Shown in pieces: positions 7,152-15,093 of a stretch of DNA of 17,095 nt. The number at the start of each line of letters is the position of its first letter. Position 1 is the first letter of the stretch. This DNA comes from Candidatus Poribacteria bacterium (lineage in GTDB: Bacteria; Poribacteria; WGA-4E; UBA9662), in contig PBVO01000055.1 of assembly GCA_002729015.1 (NCBI GenBank), forward strand, positions 25,378 through 42,472. Reading direction: 5' to 3'. A program made the position numbers and the translations under genes. Below the pieces are notes generated by a model. That model did not search any database. It was not told the DNA's origin and saw only the letters and a program-made list of their open reading frames with translations.

Positions 7152-8697
7152 TAATTCGGATCAACAAACACCTAGAGGAAAAGTATATCTGGTTGGTGCG
7201 GGGCCAGGGGACAGGAAGTTAATCACCATAAGAGGTCAAGAATGTTTGGAGAAAGCAGATGTAGTAGTCTATGATCGTCTAATAAACCCCCAGCTTTTAT
7301 CCTTTTGTCTTCCCGAAAGTGAGAGGATTTATGTTGGTAAGCAAGTTGGATCTAAACGAAACCAGCAAAATGAAATCAACCAAATCTTAGTCAAAAAAGC
7401 TAAAATGGGTAAGAGCGTAGTCAGACTGAAAGGAGGAGACCCACTAGTCTTTGGCCGAGGCGGAGAAGAAGTTTTTGCTTTGTCTCAAGCCAATATAGAA
7501 TTTGAAATCGTACCTGGAATAACCTCGGGCTTAGCCGTTCCTGCCTACGCGGGAATTCCTATTACTGACCGAAATTTAGCTTCTTCTGTTTTGTTTGTAG
7601 CAGGACATAAAGCTGATGAATCAGATATAGACTGGAAAGTATTAGCTAACAGTATTGATACGATAGTTATTTTTATGGGAGCTAAGGAAATACCAAATAT
7701 TACTAGCAGTTTACTAAAACACGGTCGATCGCCTACTACACCGGTAGCTGTGATACGGCTGGGAACTACAGCTCAACAGGAAACAATAGTTGGCAGCTTG
7801 AATGATATTCAACAGAAATCAGATCACCTACAACCACCGGTCATAATCGTTGTTGGAAAAGTTGTAGACCTTCGTCAATATGGCAAATGGTTTGAACAAA
7901 AACCTCTCTTTAGTCGAACGATCTTGATTACTCGGCCCGTAGAACAAAGCAAAGAAATTGTCAATTTATTAGAAGAGGGTGGGGCTGAAGTAGTAACCTA
8001 CCCAATGGTCGAAATTACACCAATTGACCCAAACGACGGGTTAAGACTAGCAATTCAAGATATCTCTCGCTACAATTGGATAGTGTTTACGAGTCCTAAC
8101 GCGGTACAAGTTTTTTACAGAAAGCTGATGCAACTTGGCCTAGATAGTCGAGCACTAGCGAAAAATAAAATTTGTGCGGTTGGTTCAAAAACTTTACAAG
8201 TGTTAGAATCAATTGGCATAAGAGCCGATTTTTTTCCTTCGGAGCCAAGTGGAGAGGGAATCGGAAAAGAGCTCCCGATTCAAACAGAACAGCGAGTACT
8301 ACTGCCTCGTTCAGATATAGGTCAGAAAAAAATTGTGAAGCTACTACAAGATAGGGGGGGAATAGTTAATGACCTTCCAATTTACTGTACAGCTTCTCCT
8401 CATCAATTTGGCAGCGTAGAACAAATCCGATCTGTACAAAAAAGGCTAATCGAGGCAGCATTTGACATGATTGTTTTTACAAGTCCTTCTGCTATACAAA
8501 ACTTTTTGATCCAACCGCAGCACGTCGAGGGTTTTACTCCTCAAAAGATATTAAATAGGGTCGAGATAGCTGTAATAGGTCAGACGACCAAATCATTTGC
8601 CAATGAACATGGAATTCCAGTCAGTGTAGTACCAAAAAAGCCTTCAATGGCCCACTTAGCGAAAGATATAATCAGGTTTTTCCAAAACCAGAAATAG
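7144..8697 (+). CDS. cobA-hemD: Fused uroporphyrinogen-III C-methyltransferase / uroporphyrinogen-III synthase
   Basis: A 517-residue bifunctional fusion. The N-terminal half (about 13-250) is an S-adenosylmethionine-dependent methyltransferase making precorrin-2: VYLVGAGPGD (14-23), VRLKGGDPLVFGRGGEE and VPGITSGLAVPAYAGIPITDR-type motifs are all present. From about residue 259 (TILITRPVEQSKEIV) a uroporphyrinogen-III synthase domain runs to the end, with FTSPNAVQVF and FTSPSAIQNF marking its two lobes. HemD cyclises hydroxymethylbilane to uroporphyrinogen III, which CobA can then divert to siroheme or cobalamin. Such fusions are known in Firmicutes and other phyla. I chose ATG 7144, which overlaps the end of hemC by 8 bases. 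An in-frame TTG at 7099 would add 15 residues translated from within hemC and not typical of the family. The adjacent precorrin-2 dehydrogenase-like gene fits the siroheme branch. Confidence 0.94.
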   Translation: MIDNSDQQTPRGKVYLVGAGPGDRKLITIRGQECLEKADVVVYDRLINPQLLSFCLPESERIYVGKQVGSKRNQQNEINQILVKKAKMGKSVVRLKGGDPLVFGRGGEEVFALSQANIEFEIVPGITSGLAVPAYAGIPITDRNLASSVLFVAGHKADESDIDWKVLANSIDTIVIFMGAKEIPNITSSLLKHGRSPTTPVAVIRLGTTAQQETIVGSLNDIQQKSDHLQPPVIIVVGKVVDLRQYGKWFEQKPLFSRTILITRPVEQSKEIVNLLEEGGAEVVTYPMVEITPIDPNDGLRLAIQDISRYNWIVFTSPNAVQVFYRKLMQLGLDSRALAKNKICAVGSKTLQVLESIGIRADFFPSEPSGEGIGKELPIQTEQRVLLPRSDIGQKKIVKLLQDRGGIVNDLPIYCTASPHQFGSVEQIRSVQKRLIEAAFDMIVFTSPSAIQNFLIQPQHVEGFTPQKILNRVEIAVIGQTTKSFANEHGIPVSVVPKKPSMAHLAKDIIRFFQNQK

Positions 8698-8702
8698 ACC
8701 GA

Positions 8703-8729
8703 GTCAGTTTCACCAAAATGAAAACTGAC
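8703..8729 (+). terminator. Possible weak terminator or hairpin after the hem operon
   Basis: GTCAGTTT (8703-8710) pairs with AAACTGAC (8722-8729), six bases after the cobA-hemD stop, around an 11-base loop. No U-run follows, so it is not a classical intrinsic terminator. The rest of the 229-base gap (8698-8926) is AT-rich and shows only a weak promoter-like match. Confidence 0.3.
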
Positions 8730-8863
8730 GATTGTCTCCATATAGGAAATGAACCCAGTTTATTTCTTAGACAGATCAAAAACAAAACAACCGAATCCAC
8801 GGTGGGTAGTTTGACGACCAGTTATTTTTCTTAGTAAAATATTGCTCCTCTAATGCCAAACCT

Positions 8864-8892
8864 CTGAACTGGTAACTGTGATAAGCTATACT
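8864..8892 (+). promoter_or_regulatory. Weak candidate promoter for the ccm genes
   Basis: TATACT (8887-8892) is a good -10, but the best -35 at 17-base spacing is CTGAAC (8864-8869), only three of six matches. Transcription would start about 30 bases before ATG 8927. Confidence 0.3.
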
Positions 8893-8926
8893 ATTCAAGC
8901 GGCTAAATTTTTGCAAATCAAATCAT

Positions 8927-9418
8927 ATGGAAAACAGAGTACAGAATTATCATAGACCATCCGCACGGGCGAAAATACTCTTGGCTAGTCTGATTCTGAC
9001 TAGTACTATGATCTACTGGATTGTTACCGGAGTCAAGAATACGAGTGTGCACCACTTTACGCCTGATCAGTTGTTTTTAAATGCTGAAAACGTCGACCGT
9101 AAAGGTGTACAGGTTGATGGCCTAATCTCTGAAGGTAGTTCGCACTGGCAGGCAACAGAGCTTAAGTTAACTTTCGCCGTAAGGGACGCTGAAAATAAAG
9201 CCAAGATTAATGTTATTTCGACAGGACTTGTGCGTCCCGACAATTTTCATGATGGAGGTAACGTATTTGTTCAGGGCATCTACCATGCCGATCAAAACCT
9301 GATTCGAGCGACAAAAGTCCAAACAAAATGCGCCTCCAAATACGATGCAGCAGATGCTAGTAAAGGTAAAGGACCAAACTCAAATGATAAATCTATTGAT
9401 ACTAGAGAAGGAATCTAG
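8927..9418 (+). CDS. ccmE: Cytochrome c maturation heme chaperone CcmE, Cys-x3-Tyr variant
   Basis: CcmE receives heme from CcmC/D and hands it to CcmF on the outer face of the membrane. The 163-residue protein has a single N-terminal membrane anchor (about 16-34), an OB-fold-like beta domain (about 45-130) and a flexible polar tail. Well-studied CcmE binds heme covalently through His in a His-x3-Tyr motif. Here the motif is Cys-x3-Tyr (C135, Y139, in TKCASKYD), as in the variant System I known from archaea, sulfate reducers and some other bacteria. No other His lies at that position. ccmF begins 14 bases after its stop. No obvious strong ribosome site precedes ATG 8927. The identity rests on the fold pattern, the motif and the ccmF/ccmH neighbours. 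Confidence 0.92.
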   Translation: MENRVQNYHRPSARAKILLASLILTSTMIYWIVTGVKNTSVHHFTPDQLFLNAENVDRKGVQVDGLISEGSSHWQATELKLTFAVRDAENKAKINVISTGLVRPDNFHDGGNVFVQGIYHADQNLIRATKVQTKCASKYDAADASKGKGPNSNDKSIDTREGI

Positions 9419-9432
9419 GTACCTCTAAGCAA

Positions 9433-11493
9433 ATGATAGCCGAAATTGGACAAGCTACTATTTGGTTGGCATTATTTAGCTGCAGCTGGACAATGATAGC
9501 AATTTTCTTAGGGATGCGGCACAAACACCTAGGTGCTGTTCAAAGTGGCCGGAATGCAGTAATCGTCACTTTTTGCTTAATCACTGCGGCAACATTCGCA
9601 TTGATCTATAGTTTTCTGACTGACGATTTTTCCTTGTTTTATGTATATGAAGGATCAAGTTTGAAGCAGCCAGTATTCTACAAAATCACAGCTCTTTGGG
9701 GCAAAATGTCAGGTTCGCTACTATTTTGGTTGTGGCTACTGACGTTGTTTTCAGCCGTTGTTGTTTGGCAGAATCGTCAGAAGCCATCTTCAGAGAAGAA
9801 CACACCATTAGCTGATTATGCCCTGATCACGTTGGCTTTCGTTTCTTTATTCTTCGTGGTTTTAGTCACTGGTCTGATCGAAGGCGTGCGTAATCCTCTG
9901 GCCCGTTTCCCTCAAGATATTGTTCGCCCTGATGGGTTGGGGATGAATCCGCTATTACAAACCCCCAGTATGGCAATTCACCCACCGTTGCTATACATTG
10001 GATTTATTAGTCTAACTGTTCCATTCGCCTTTGCTATGGGCGCATTAATTTCGGGTAATGTTAGCAATCTGTGGTTACATCTCTCTCGTAGATGGACCCT
10101 TTTTTCTTGGATTACTTTAACGGTTGGCATCGCACTCGGTGGAAATTGGGCATACCAAGAATTAGGATGGGGTGGGTATTGGGCTTGGGACCCAGTCGAG
10201 AATGCTTCATTTATGCCTTGGTTACTATGCAGTGCTTATCTGCATTCAGCTATGATCCAAGAAAAACGGAACATGTTAAAAATCTGGAATATACTCTTAG
10301 TTTCCTTATCCTTCGGCTTCACTATTCTGGGTACTTTTATCACTCGAAGTGGTATTATCTCATCCGTCCACGCTTTTGCTCAGTCACAAGTAGGCGGATT
10401 TTTCGCGTTTTTTTTGGTGGTCTTGTTGGTGAGTACAACGCTTTTGATACTTATTCGCAGGAATAAACTTAAAAGCCCCAACCAAATTGGATCGTTGCTC
10501 TCTAGAGAAAGTGCGTTTGTACTTAATAACTGGATTTTGGTTGCTTTAACGGCCATGATACTATTTGGCACGTTATGGCCCATCATCTCCGAAGCCGTTA
10601 CCCAGCAAAAAATGGCCGTACCAGAAGCTTATTTCAACCAAATTGTCATTATTCCAGGCCTGATTCTATTGTTACTAACTGGTATTGGTCCCATAATTTC
10701 CTGGAAAACTTTGACTTTAAGCAACTTTAACAGAGTCTTTGCCAAACCGACAGCCATATCTATTGTTTTTGGTTTCTTAGCTTTAGCATTTTTTTTCGTG
10801 AATCGCGAGGTTGAAACTAGTACAAGCACCATTGTTTTATCCGCTCTCTGTGTGTTAGGATCAGCATTCGTAATCACCGCTATTGTAGAGGAGTTTTATC
10901 GTGGTGGTAAACTGAGAGCAAAACGAAATCGAGTAAATCTTCTTAGTGGTATGCTTCGGCTGCTTTGGAAAAACAGAAGACGCTATGGTGGTTATATCGT
11001 ACATATCGGTATAGTAATCCTATATATCGGTATCATGGGGTCCAAAGGATATGATCGGTTAGCCACCGAGAGCCTAACGCAAGGGCAATCCATCAAGGTT
11101 CGTAATTATGAATTTCTATCCGGTAATGGTTTTCAGGAAAAACACGAGAACTTTGATTTGAGTGGAATCAATTTTGAAATCAAAAAAAATGGCCAGACCA
11201 TTACCACAATGCAGCCGGCCCGTGCTTTCTATCACACGGCTGGACAAGGTGATCAAGATACTATTGAATCCGCTATCCATCACATTGGATTAAATAATCT
11301 CTACATTGCTCTCGGTCCACTCCCCAGTACTTTTCCTAACTACGACGAGGAACCAATCACAGTTGAGGTATACCATAACCCACTCATTAATTTAGTCTGG
11401 GTTGGGATTGCTGTTATGTTCATCGGTGGTTGGATTGCTATTCTAGAAAGTACAGTTCCCAAAACACGAATACCACAAACCTCTAATGCTTAA
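9433..11493 (+). CDS. ccmF: Cytochrome c heme lyase subunit CcmF
   Basis: A 686-residue polytopic membrane protein, normal for CcmF (about 630-690), that transfers heme from CcmE to the CxxCH motif of apocytochrome c. The WWD heme-handling signature is intact at about 245-264, starting GWGGYWAWDP (W246, W250, W252, D253). Candidate heme-ligand histidines are H183 (MAIHPPLLY), H313 (SSVHAF) and H524 (YIVHIG). More than a dozen hydrophobic segments cover most of the protein. A periplasmic domain spans roughly 540-650, before a final membrane segment (about 655-675). Its ATG at 9433 follows ccmE closely. Its end overlaps the ccmH start by 8 bases (ATGCTTAA), implying translational coupling of lyase and thioreductant partner. 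All key residues seen are present. Confidence 0.96.
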   Translation: MIAEIGQATIWLALFSCSWTMIAIFLGMRHKHLGAVQSGRNAVIVTFCLITAATFALIYSFLTDDFSLFYVYEGSSLKQPVFYKITALWGKMSGSLLFWLWLLTLFSAVVVWQNRQKPSSEKNTPLADYALITLAFVSLFFVVLVTGLIEGVRNPLARFPQDIVRPDGLGMNPLLQTPSMAIHPPLLYIGFISLTVPFAFAMGALISGNVSNLWLHLSRRWTLFSWITLTVGIALGGNWAYQELGWGGYWAWDPVENASFMPWLLCSAYLHSAMIQEKRNMLKIWNILLVSLSFGFTILGTFITRSGIISSVHAFAQSQVGGFFAFFLVVLLVSTTLLILIRRNKLKSPNQIGSLLSRESAFVLNNWILVALTAMILFGTLWPIISEAVTQQKMAVPEAYFNQIVIIPGLILLLLTGIGPIISWKTLTLSNFNRVFAKPTAISIVFGFLALAFFFVNREVETSTSTIVLSALCVLGSAFVITAIVEEFYRGGKLRAKRNRVNLLSGMLRLLWKNRRRYGGYIVHIGIVILYIGIMGSKGYDRLATESLTQGQSIKVRNYEFLSGNGFQEKHENFDLSGINFEIKKNGQTITTMQPARAFYHTAGQGDQDTIESAIHHIGLNNLYIALGPLPSTFPNYDEEPITVEVYHNPLINLVWVGIAVMFIGGWIAILESTVPKTRIPQTSNA

Positions 11494-11983
11494 ACAACTA
11501 TCCATCCGGACGGTTTGGTTTTATTACTTAACCGTCGTACTCACTTCAGGTGTGGTAATTACCCCTAAGATAGTAATTGGACAAAGTTCTAGTGACTTGA
11601 AACAATTATTAAGGAGTGTCTACTGCTATTGTGGCTGTTCAAGAGAGACAATTGAAGTATGTGTTTGTGGTGTAGCTCATGATATAAAAAGCGAATTTAA
11701 ACAACTACTAAGTCAAGGACAAACAGTAGAAGAAATTAAGGCTGGATATCTAGCAAAATACGGAACCCAATTCGATGCAATCATGAAAGCTGAGGGATTT
11801 AATTTAGTCGCATATATTGCACCTTTCTTCTTTCTACTAATATTTGGTAGTGTAGCAGTCTTGGTAATTCAGAGGCAAAAATCAGAAATTACGGCGCCTC
11901 CTGAATCCGGTGAAAAGATACTTGATGATAACCAGTTAAAAAAAATGGAAGAGCAAGTTGAAGAATACCGACAAAAGCGATAG
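11486..11983 (+). CDS. ccmH: CcmH/CycL-type cytochrome c maturation protein with a CxCxC...CxC motif
   Basis: A 165-residue protein. It has an N-terminal signal or anchor (about 9-32), a small cysteine-containing helical domain (about 36-100) and a second membrane segment (about 107-128) followed by a charged, probably coiled tail (about 140-165). Classical CcmH has a CxxC (LRCxxC) that reduces the apocytochrome CxxCH disulphide. This protein lacks a CxxC. Instead five cysteines form CYCGC (47-51) and CVC (59-61), followed by the usual AHDIKSEF helix and the GQTVEEIKAGYLAKYGTQ segment that is clearly CcmH-like. The clustered cysteines could do redox chemistry through a different pair or bind a metal. 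The gene overlaps ccmF by 8 bases, which supports the assignment. Family call is strong from context and the C-terminal half of the domain; mechanism is open. Confidence 0.88.
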   Translation: MLKQLSIRTVWFYYLTVVLTSGVVITPKIVIGQSSSDLKQLLRSVYCYCGCSRETIEVCVCGVAHDIKSEFKQLLSQGQTVEEIKAGYLAKYGTQFDAIMKAEGFNLVAYIAPFFFLLIFGSVAVLVIQRQKSEITAPPESGEKILDDNQLKKMEEQVEEYRQKR

Positions 11984-12001
11984 TCATTACCAGTTGTCGT
12001 A

Positions 12002-12031
12002 TTGACAATTTTTTCTGAAAAGTGCTAGACT
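12002..12031 (+). promoter_or_regulatory. Sigma70-type promoter of the rhodanese gene
   Basis: A consensus TTGACA (12002-12007) is followed after 18 bases by TAGACT (12026-12031), preceded by TGC as an extended -10. The leader is about 110 bases long and includes a small GCTTT/AAAGC stem (12058-12071). Confidence 0.65.
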
Positions 12032-12146
12032 TCAGGGCGGGCGGACATGTTAATTTAGCTTTGCATAAAGCATAAACTATGATTGCCTGTGTAGTTTACT
12101 ATATCAATTCTATATTATTCTAAACCTTGTTGATTGGAGATGTGAA

Positions 12147-12533
12147 ATGGGAAAAAGTGCAATGCAGCTTCTTGAAGAAGCAAAATCATCAATAAACGTC
12201 ATTTCAGTCGAGGAAGCGACCAAGCTGATTGGTGATGAAAGTGTTGTTTTCGTTGATGTTAGAGATACGGACTCTATTGAAACCGTCATCCCAGGAGCGG
12301 TTAATGTTCCAAGAGGAATGCTGGAATTTCATGCGGATCCCGAATTTGAAGCTTTTCATAAGCCAGAGCTAGATCCGAATAAGCACATAGTTTTTACATG
12401 TGGGGCTGGTGGTCAGGCTGCGCTGTCGGGAAAAACCTTAAAAGAAATGGGTTTTGAGAATATATCTAGCATTGATGGCGGCATGGGAGCGTGGGAAGAA
12501 GCAAACGGCCCAACTGAAGAATTCAAAGGTTAG
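12147..12533 (+). CDS. Single-domain rhodanese-like protein
   Basis: A 128-residue cytoplasmic sulfurtransferase-type protein with no signal peptide. VVFVDVRD (33-40) is the first rhodanese signature. IPGAVNVPRGMLEF (48-61) is the second. The active-site loop is CGAGGQA, with nucleophilic C85 able to carry a persulfide. SIDGGMGAWEE (98-108) closes the domain. All core elements are present. Rhodaneses move sulfane sulfur between thiosulfate, cyanide or protein acceptors; the acceptor here cannot be told. GGAG eight bases upstream of ATG 12147 supports the start. The gene has its own promoter and terminator, so it is probably monocistronic. A link to cofactor sulfuration of the neighbouring molybdenum enzyme is possible but only inference. 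Confidence 0.88.
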   Translation: MGKSAMQLLEEAKSSINVISVEEATKLIGDESVVFVDVRDTDSIETVIPGAVNVPRGMLEFHADPEFEAFHKPELDPNKHIVFTCGAGGQAALSGKTLKEMGFENISSIDGGMGAWEEANGPTEEFKG

Positions 12534-12565
12534 TTACTAATTACTATAGTAAAACGTAGTTTTTT

Positions 12566-12595
12566 AAGGGCGTTAGGTAAGAACCTAGCGCCCTT
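12566..12595 (+). terminator. Intrinsic terminator after the rhodanese gene
   Basis: AAGGGCGTTAGGT (12566-12578) pairs with ACCTAGCGCCCTT (12583-12595) with one G-U-type pair and a 4-base loop. It is followed by a short, pyrimidine-rich but weak T-tract. It lies 33 bases past the stop and could also limit minus-strand transcription from the molybdenum enzyme gene. Confidence 0.65.
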
Positions 12596-12668
12596 TCCTA
12601 TTCGGAGAAAAACTGAGGAAACAAAGCTTTAACTTCAGCGCGATTTTTCTACCAAATACTCAGTAAAG

Positions 12669-14915
12669 CTAAATTTTGCCTATAGCTTTCAATACACGTC
12701 CCGGAGACATAGGTAAAGTATTCATTCGAACGCCGGTCGCGTTGTAGATGGCATTAGCAATGGCCGCTGGAGGTGGCACAATTGGCACTTCACCGACTCC
12801 ACGAACACCATAAGGATGACCAGGATTTGGAACCTCAACAATAACTGTGTCAATCATTGGCACGTCGTAAGTAGTGGGCATTCGATAATCAAGGAAGCTG
12901 GAATTTGACATTTCTCCGTTATCATTGTAGACGTATTCCTCGTTCAAAGCCCAACCGATTCCTTGTACTGCTCCACCTTGCATTTGACCTTCAACATAAC
13001 TAGGGTGAATGGCTTTTCCTACATCCTGAATCGCAGTATACCTCAGAATCTCGACTTTCCCCGTGTCAGTGTCAACTTCGACATCAACAATATGAGTAGC
13101 AAACGCTCCTCCGGGAGCAGATGGGTCGACTGTTCCGCGGCCAACAATTGAGTCATGTGCCCTACTAGCTATTTCTTTAAAGGATGCTTGTTGGGATTTC
13201 CCATTGATACTACTGAATACCCCGTTCTCAAAACCTACACTTCCAGATTCAACTTCCCAAAGGTTAGCAGCGGATTCTTTCATTTGTTCAATGACATCTT
13301 TAGCTGCTTCAATTGCAGCATAACCGGTTGCGAAGGTAGTTCGACTTCCACCTGTTACGCCAGTATAGCCGATCGAATCTGTATCAACTACAGCTGGACT
13401 AATATCTTCAACCGGGATACCCAAAACTTCTGCCGCCTGCATAGCAATTGACGTACGGGTACCGCCGATGTCAGTTGAACCTTCCATTAGGTTAAGTGTG
13501 CCATCGGAGTTAACATGCAACGTGACACTTGATTGAAGGCCGATATTAAACCAGTAACCAGATGCCACGCCTCTTCCCCTATTTGTACCTTCTAGTGGGG
13601 CAGAGTAGTGCTCATGTGCTTTGGCCGTTTCTACTGTCTCTAGAAAACCAATACGAGGGTAGACAGGACCACCAACCCTACGGGTTCCTTCCCTTGCTCC
13701 ATTTTTTAATCGAAATTCGAGTGGGTCTTGACCTAATTTTTCACAAATCTCATCGATTACTGTTTCTGCCATAGCTGCGTTAGTAGCTCCCGGAGCTCTG
13801 TAGGGCGCCGTCTTAGGAATATTGACAACAACGTCATAACCGTCGAGCAAATAATTTTCGATGTCATAAGGTGCAAAAATGCATTCCATACCTGCACCGA
13901 CTAGTGCTCCAGGAAAGGCACCGGCTTCGTAGATAAGTTCAGCTTGAGCAGCTGTTATTTTCCCTTCGTTATTGGCACCAATCTTGACTTTAATATAGGA
14001 ACCAGCAGTTGGTCCAGTTGCCTCAAAAACATGAGACCGATCCATTGTAATTTTAACGGCTTGACCAGTTTTTTGAGATAATAGTGCAGCTAACGGCTCT
14101 AAATAAACTGGGATTTTTCCACCGAATCCACCACCAATCTCCATAGGTACAACTTTGATTTTAGACACAGGAAGTTGTAGGATTTTTTCGATTTGACCTT
14201 GAACTTCAAATGCCCCCTGAGTACTACACCATATTGTCAAATGCCCATCAGCTCTATGAAGTGCCGTCGCATTATGCGGTTCGATATAACCTTGATGAAC
14301 AGTGGCCGTCTTAAATTCTCTCTCTACAATTATATCTGCTTCCACAAATCCTTTTTTAATATTTCCAGCCTGATGTTGGAAGTGTTGAGCAACGTTACTC
14401 ACAACTTCTGATTTCTGTCCCAGAGAAGTTGTAGTTAAGTCTTCGTGTAGTAGTGGTGCTTCAGCAGACATAGCCTCTTTAACATCCATCACTGGAGTTA
14501 AAGCCTCATAATCAACCTGGATGAGGCTTAGTGCTTCTTCAGCTACATGTGGATTATTAGCAGCAATAGCCGCTATTGCATGCCCTTTGTACAGAACTTT
14601 ATCGTGGGCTAAGATGTTGTTCTGCATAAACCTTAAGTTCGCAGTTCCTCCCTCTGCCAATGTTACCAGTCCATCTTCGACCTCTGGCATGTCAGCTGAT
14701 GTGATGACGGCTTTTACACCAGGATGGGCTTCAGCTTGGCTTGTATCAATTGAGTGGATGCGAGCATGAGCGTAGGGGCTTCTTAATACCTTACCATGTA
14801 ATAGCCCTGTCGTAGAAAAGTCGGCCCCGAACAAGGCACGTCCCGTTACTTTATCTTCGCCATCATGTCGAATAGGTCGAGTACCAATTACTTTATAGTT
14901 ATCTTTCTCTGGCAT
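12669..14915 (-). CDS. Xanthine dehydrogenase family molybdopterin-binding subunit
   Basis: A complete 748-residue large subunit of the molybdenum hydroxylase superfamily. The N-terminal ald/xan a/b-hammerhead domain (about 18-130) includes KVTGRALFGADF and LHGKVLRSPYAHARI. The molybdopterin-binding domain follows (about 145-690). Key sites are GGGFGGK (261-267), PYRAPG (371-376), GSTDIGGTRT, QGGAVQGIGWAL and the catalytic Glu in GVGEVP (E709). Such subunits hydroxylate purines, aldehydes or N-heterocycles, usually with a 2Fe-2S subunit and a FAD subunit. Neither partner gene is next to it here. The active-site loop lacks the AYRCSFR of true CO dehydrogenase, so it is not CoxL. The minus-strand ATG at 14915 has a GGGAG site nine bases upstream. 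It is probably a single-gene transcript from the promoter at 14969-14997. Family very secure; substrate unknown. Confidence 0.93.
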   Translation of the reverse strand: MPEKDNYKVIGTRPIRHDGEDKVTGRALFGADFSTTGLLHGKVLRSPYAHARIHSIDTSQAEAHPGVKAVITSADMPEVEDGLVTLAEGGTANLRFMQNNILAHDKVLYKGHAIAAIAANNPHVAEEALSLIQVDYEALTPVMDVKEAMSAEAPLLHEDLTTTSLGQKSEVVSNVAQHFQHQAGNIKKGFVEADIIVEREFKTATVHQGYIEPHNATALHRADGHLTIWCSTQGAFEVQGQIEKILQLPVSKIKVVPMEIGGGFGGKIPVYLEPLAALLSQKTGQAVKITMDRSHVFEATGPTAGSYIKVKIGANNEGKITAAQAELIYEAGAFPGALVGAGMECIFAPYDIENYLLDGYDVVVNIPKTAPYRAPGATNAAMAETVIDEICEKLGQDPLEFRLKNGAREGTRRVGGPVYPRIGFLETVETAKAHEHYSAPLEGTNRGRGVASGYWFNIGLQSSVTLHVNSDGTLNLMEGSTDIGGTRTSIAMQAAEVLGIPVEDISPAVVDTDSIGYTGVTGGSRTTFATGYAAIEAAKDVIEQMKESAANLWEVESGSVGFENGVFSSINGKSQQASFKEIASRAHDSIVGRGTVDPSAPGGAFATHIVDVEVDTDTGKVEILRYTAIQDVGKAIHPSYVEGQMQGGAVQGIGWALNEEYVYNDNGEMSNSSFLDYRMPTTYDVPMIDTVIVEVPNPGHPYGVRGVGEVPIVPPPAAIANAIYNATGVRMNTLPMSPGRVLKAIGKI

Positions 14916-14968
14916 AATAAATTACTCCCTGATTACCCAGTTTCAGTTTTCGCATACACTCGAATCTA

Positions 14969-14997
14969 ATCATATCATAGAGGTAAAATCGACTCAA
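14969..14997 (-). promoter_or_regulatory. Sigma70-type promoter of the molybdopterin subunit gene
   Basis: Read on the minus strand, TTGAGT (14992-14997) and TATGAT (14969-14974) are spaced by exactly 17 bases. Transcription would start about 45-50 bases before ATG 14915. The divergent DUF3299 gene shares this 178-base gap, but I see no equally good plus-strand promoter. Confidence 0.55.
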
Positions 14998-15093
14998 ATA
15001 ATTTGTATTATAATCGTTACATTTGAAAATGAATGCTTGAAAAAATAGGCCATGGAGATTGCAAAAATGGTAGAATAAAGCCATTGGTAAGTA

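Noticed and set aside
12963..14769. Several plus-strand open frames of 60-100 codons opposite the molybdenum gene
   Set aside because: They are antisense shadows of a well-conserved coding region, with atypical composition and no start signals.
12669..14915. Aerobic CO dehydrogenase large subunit (CoxL)
   Set aside because: The diagnostic AYRCSFR active-site loop is absent; the equivalent site reads PYRAPG, and no coxM or coxS is adjacent.
14899..15084. Small minus-strand open frame of 61 codons between the molybdenum gene and DUF3299
   Set aside because: It covers the promoter and ribosome site of the downstream gene, has no ribosome site of its own and no recognisable features.
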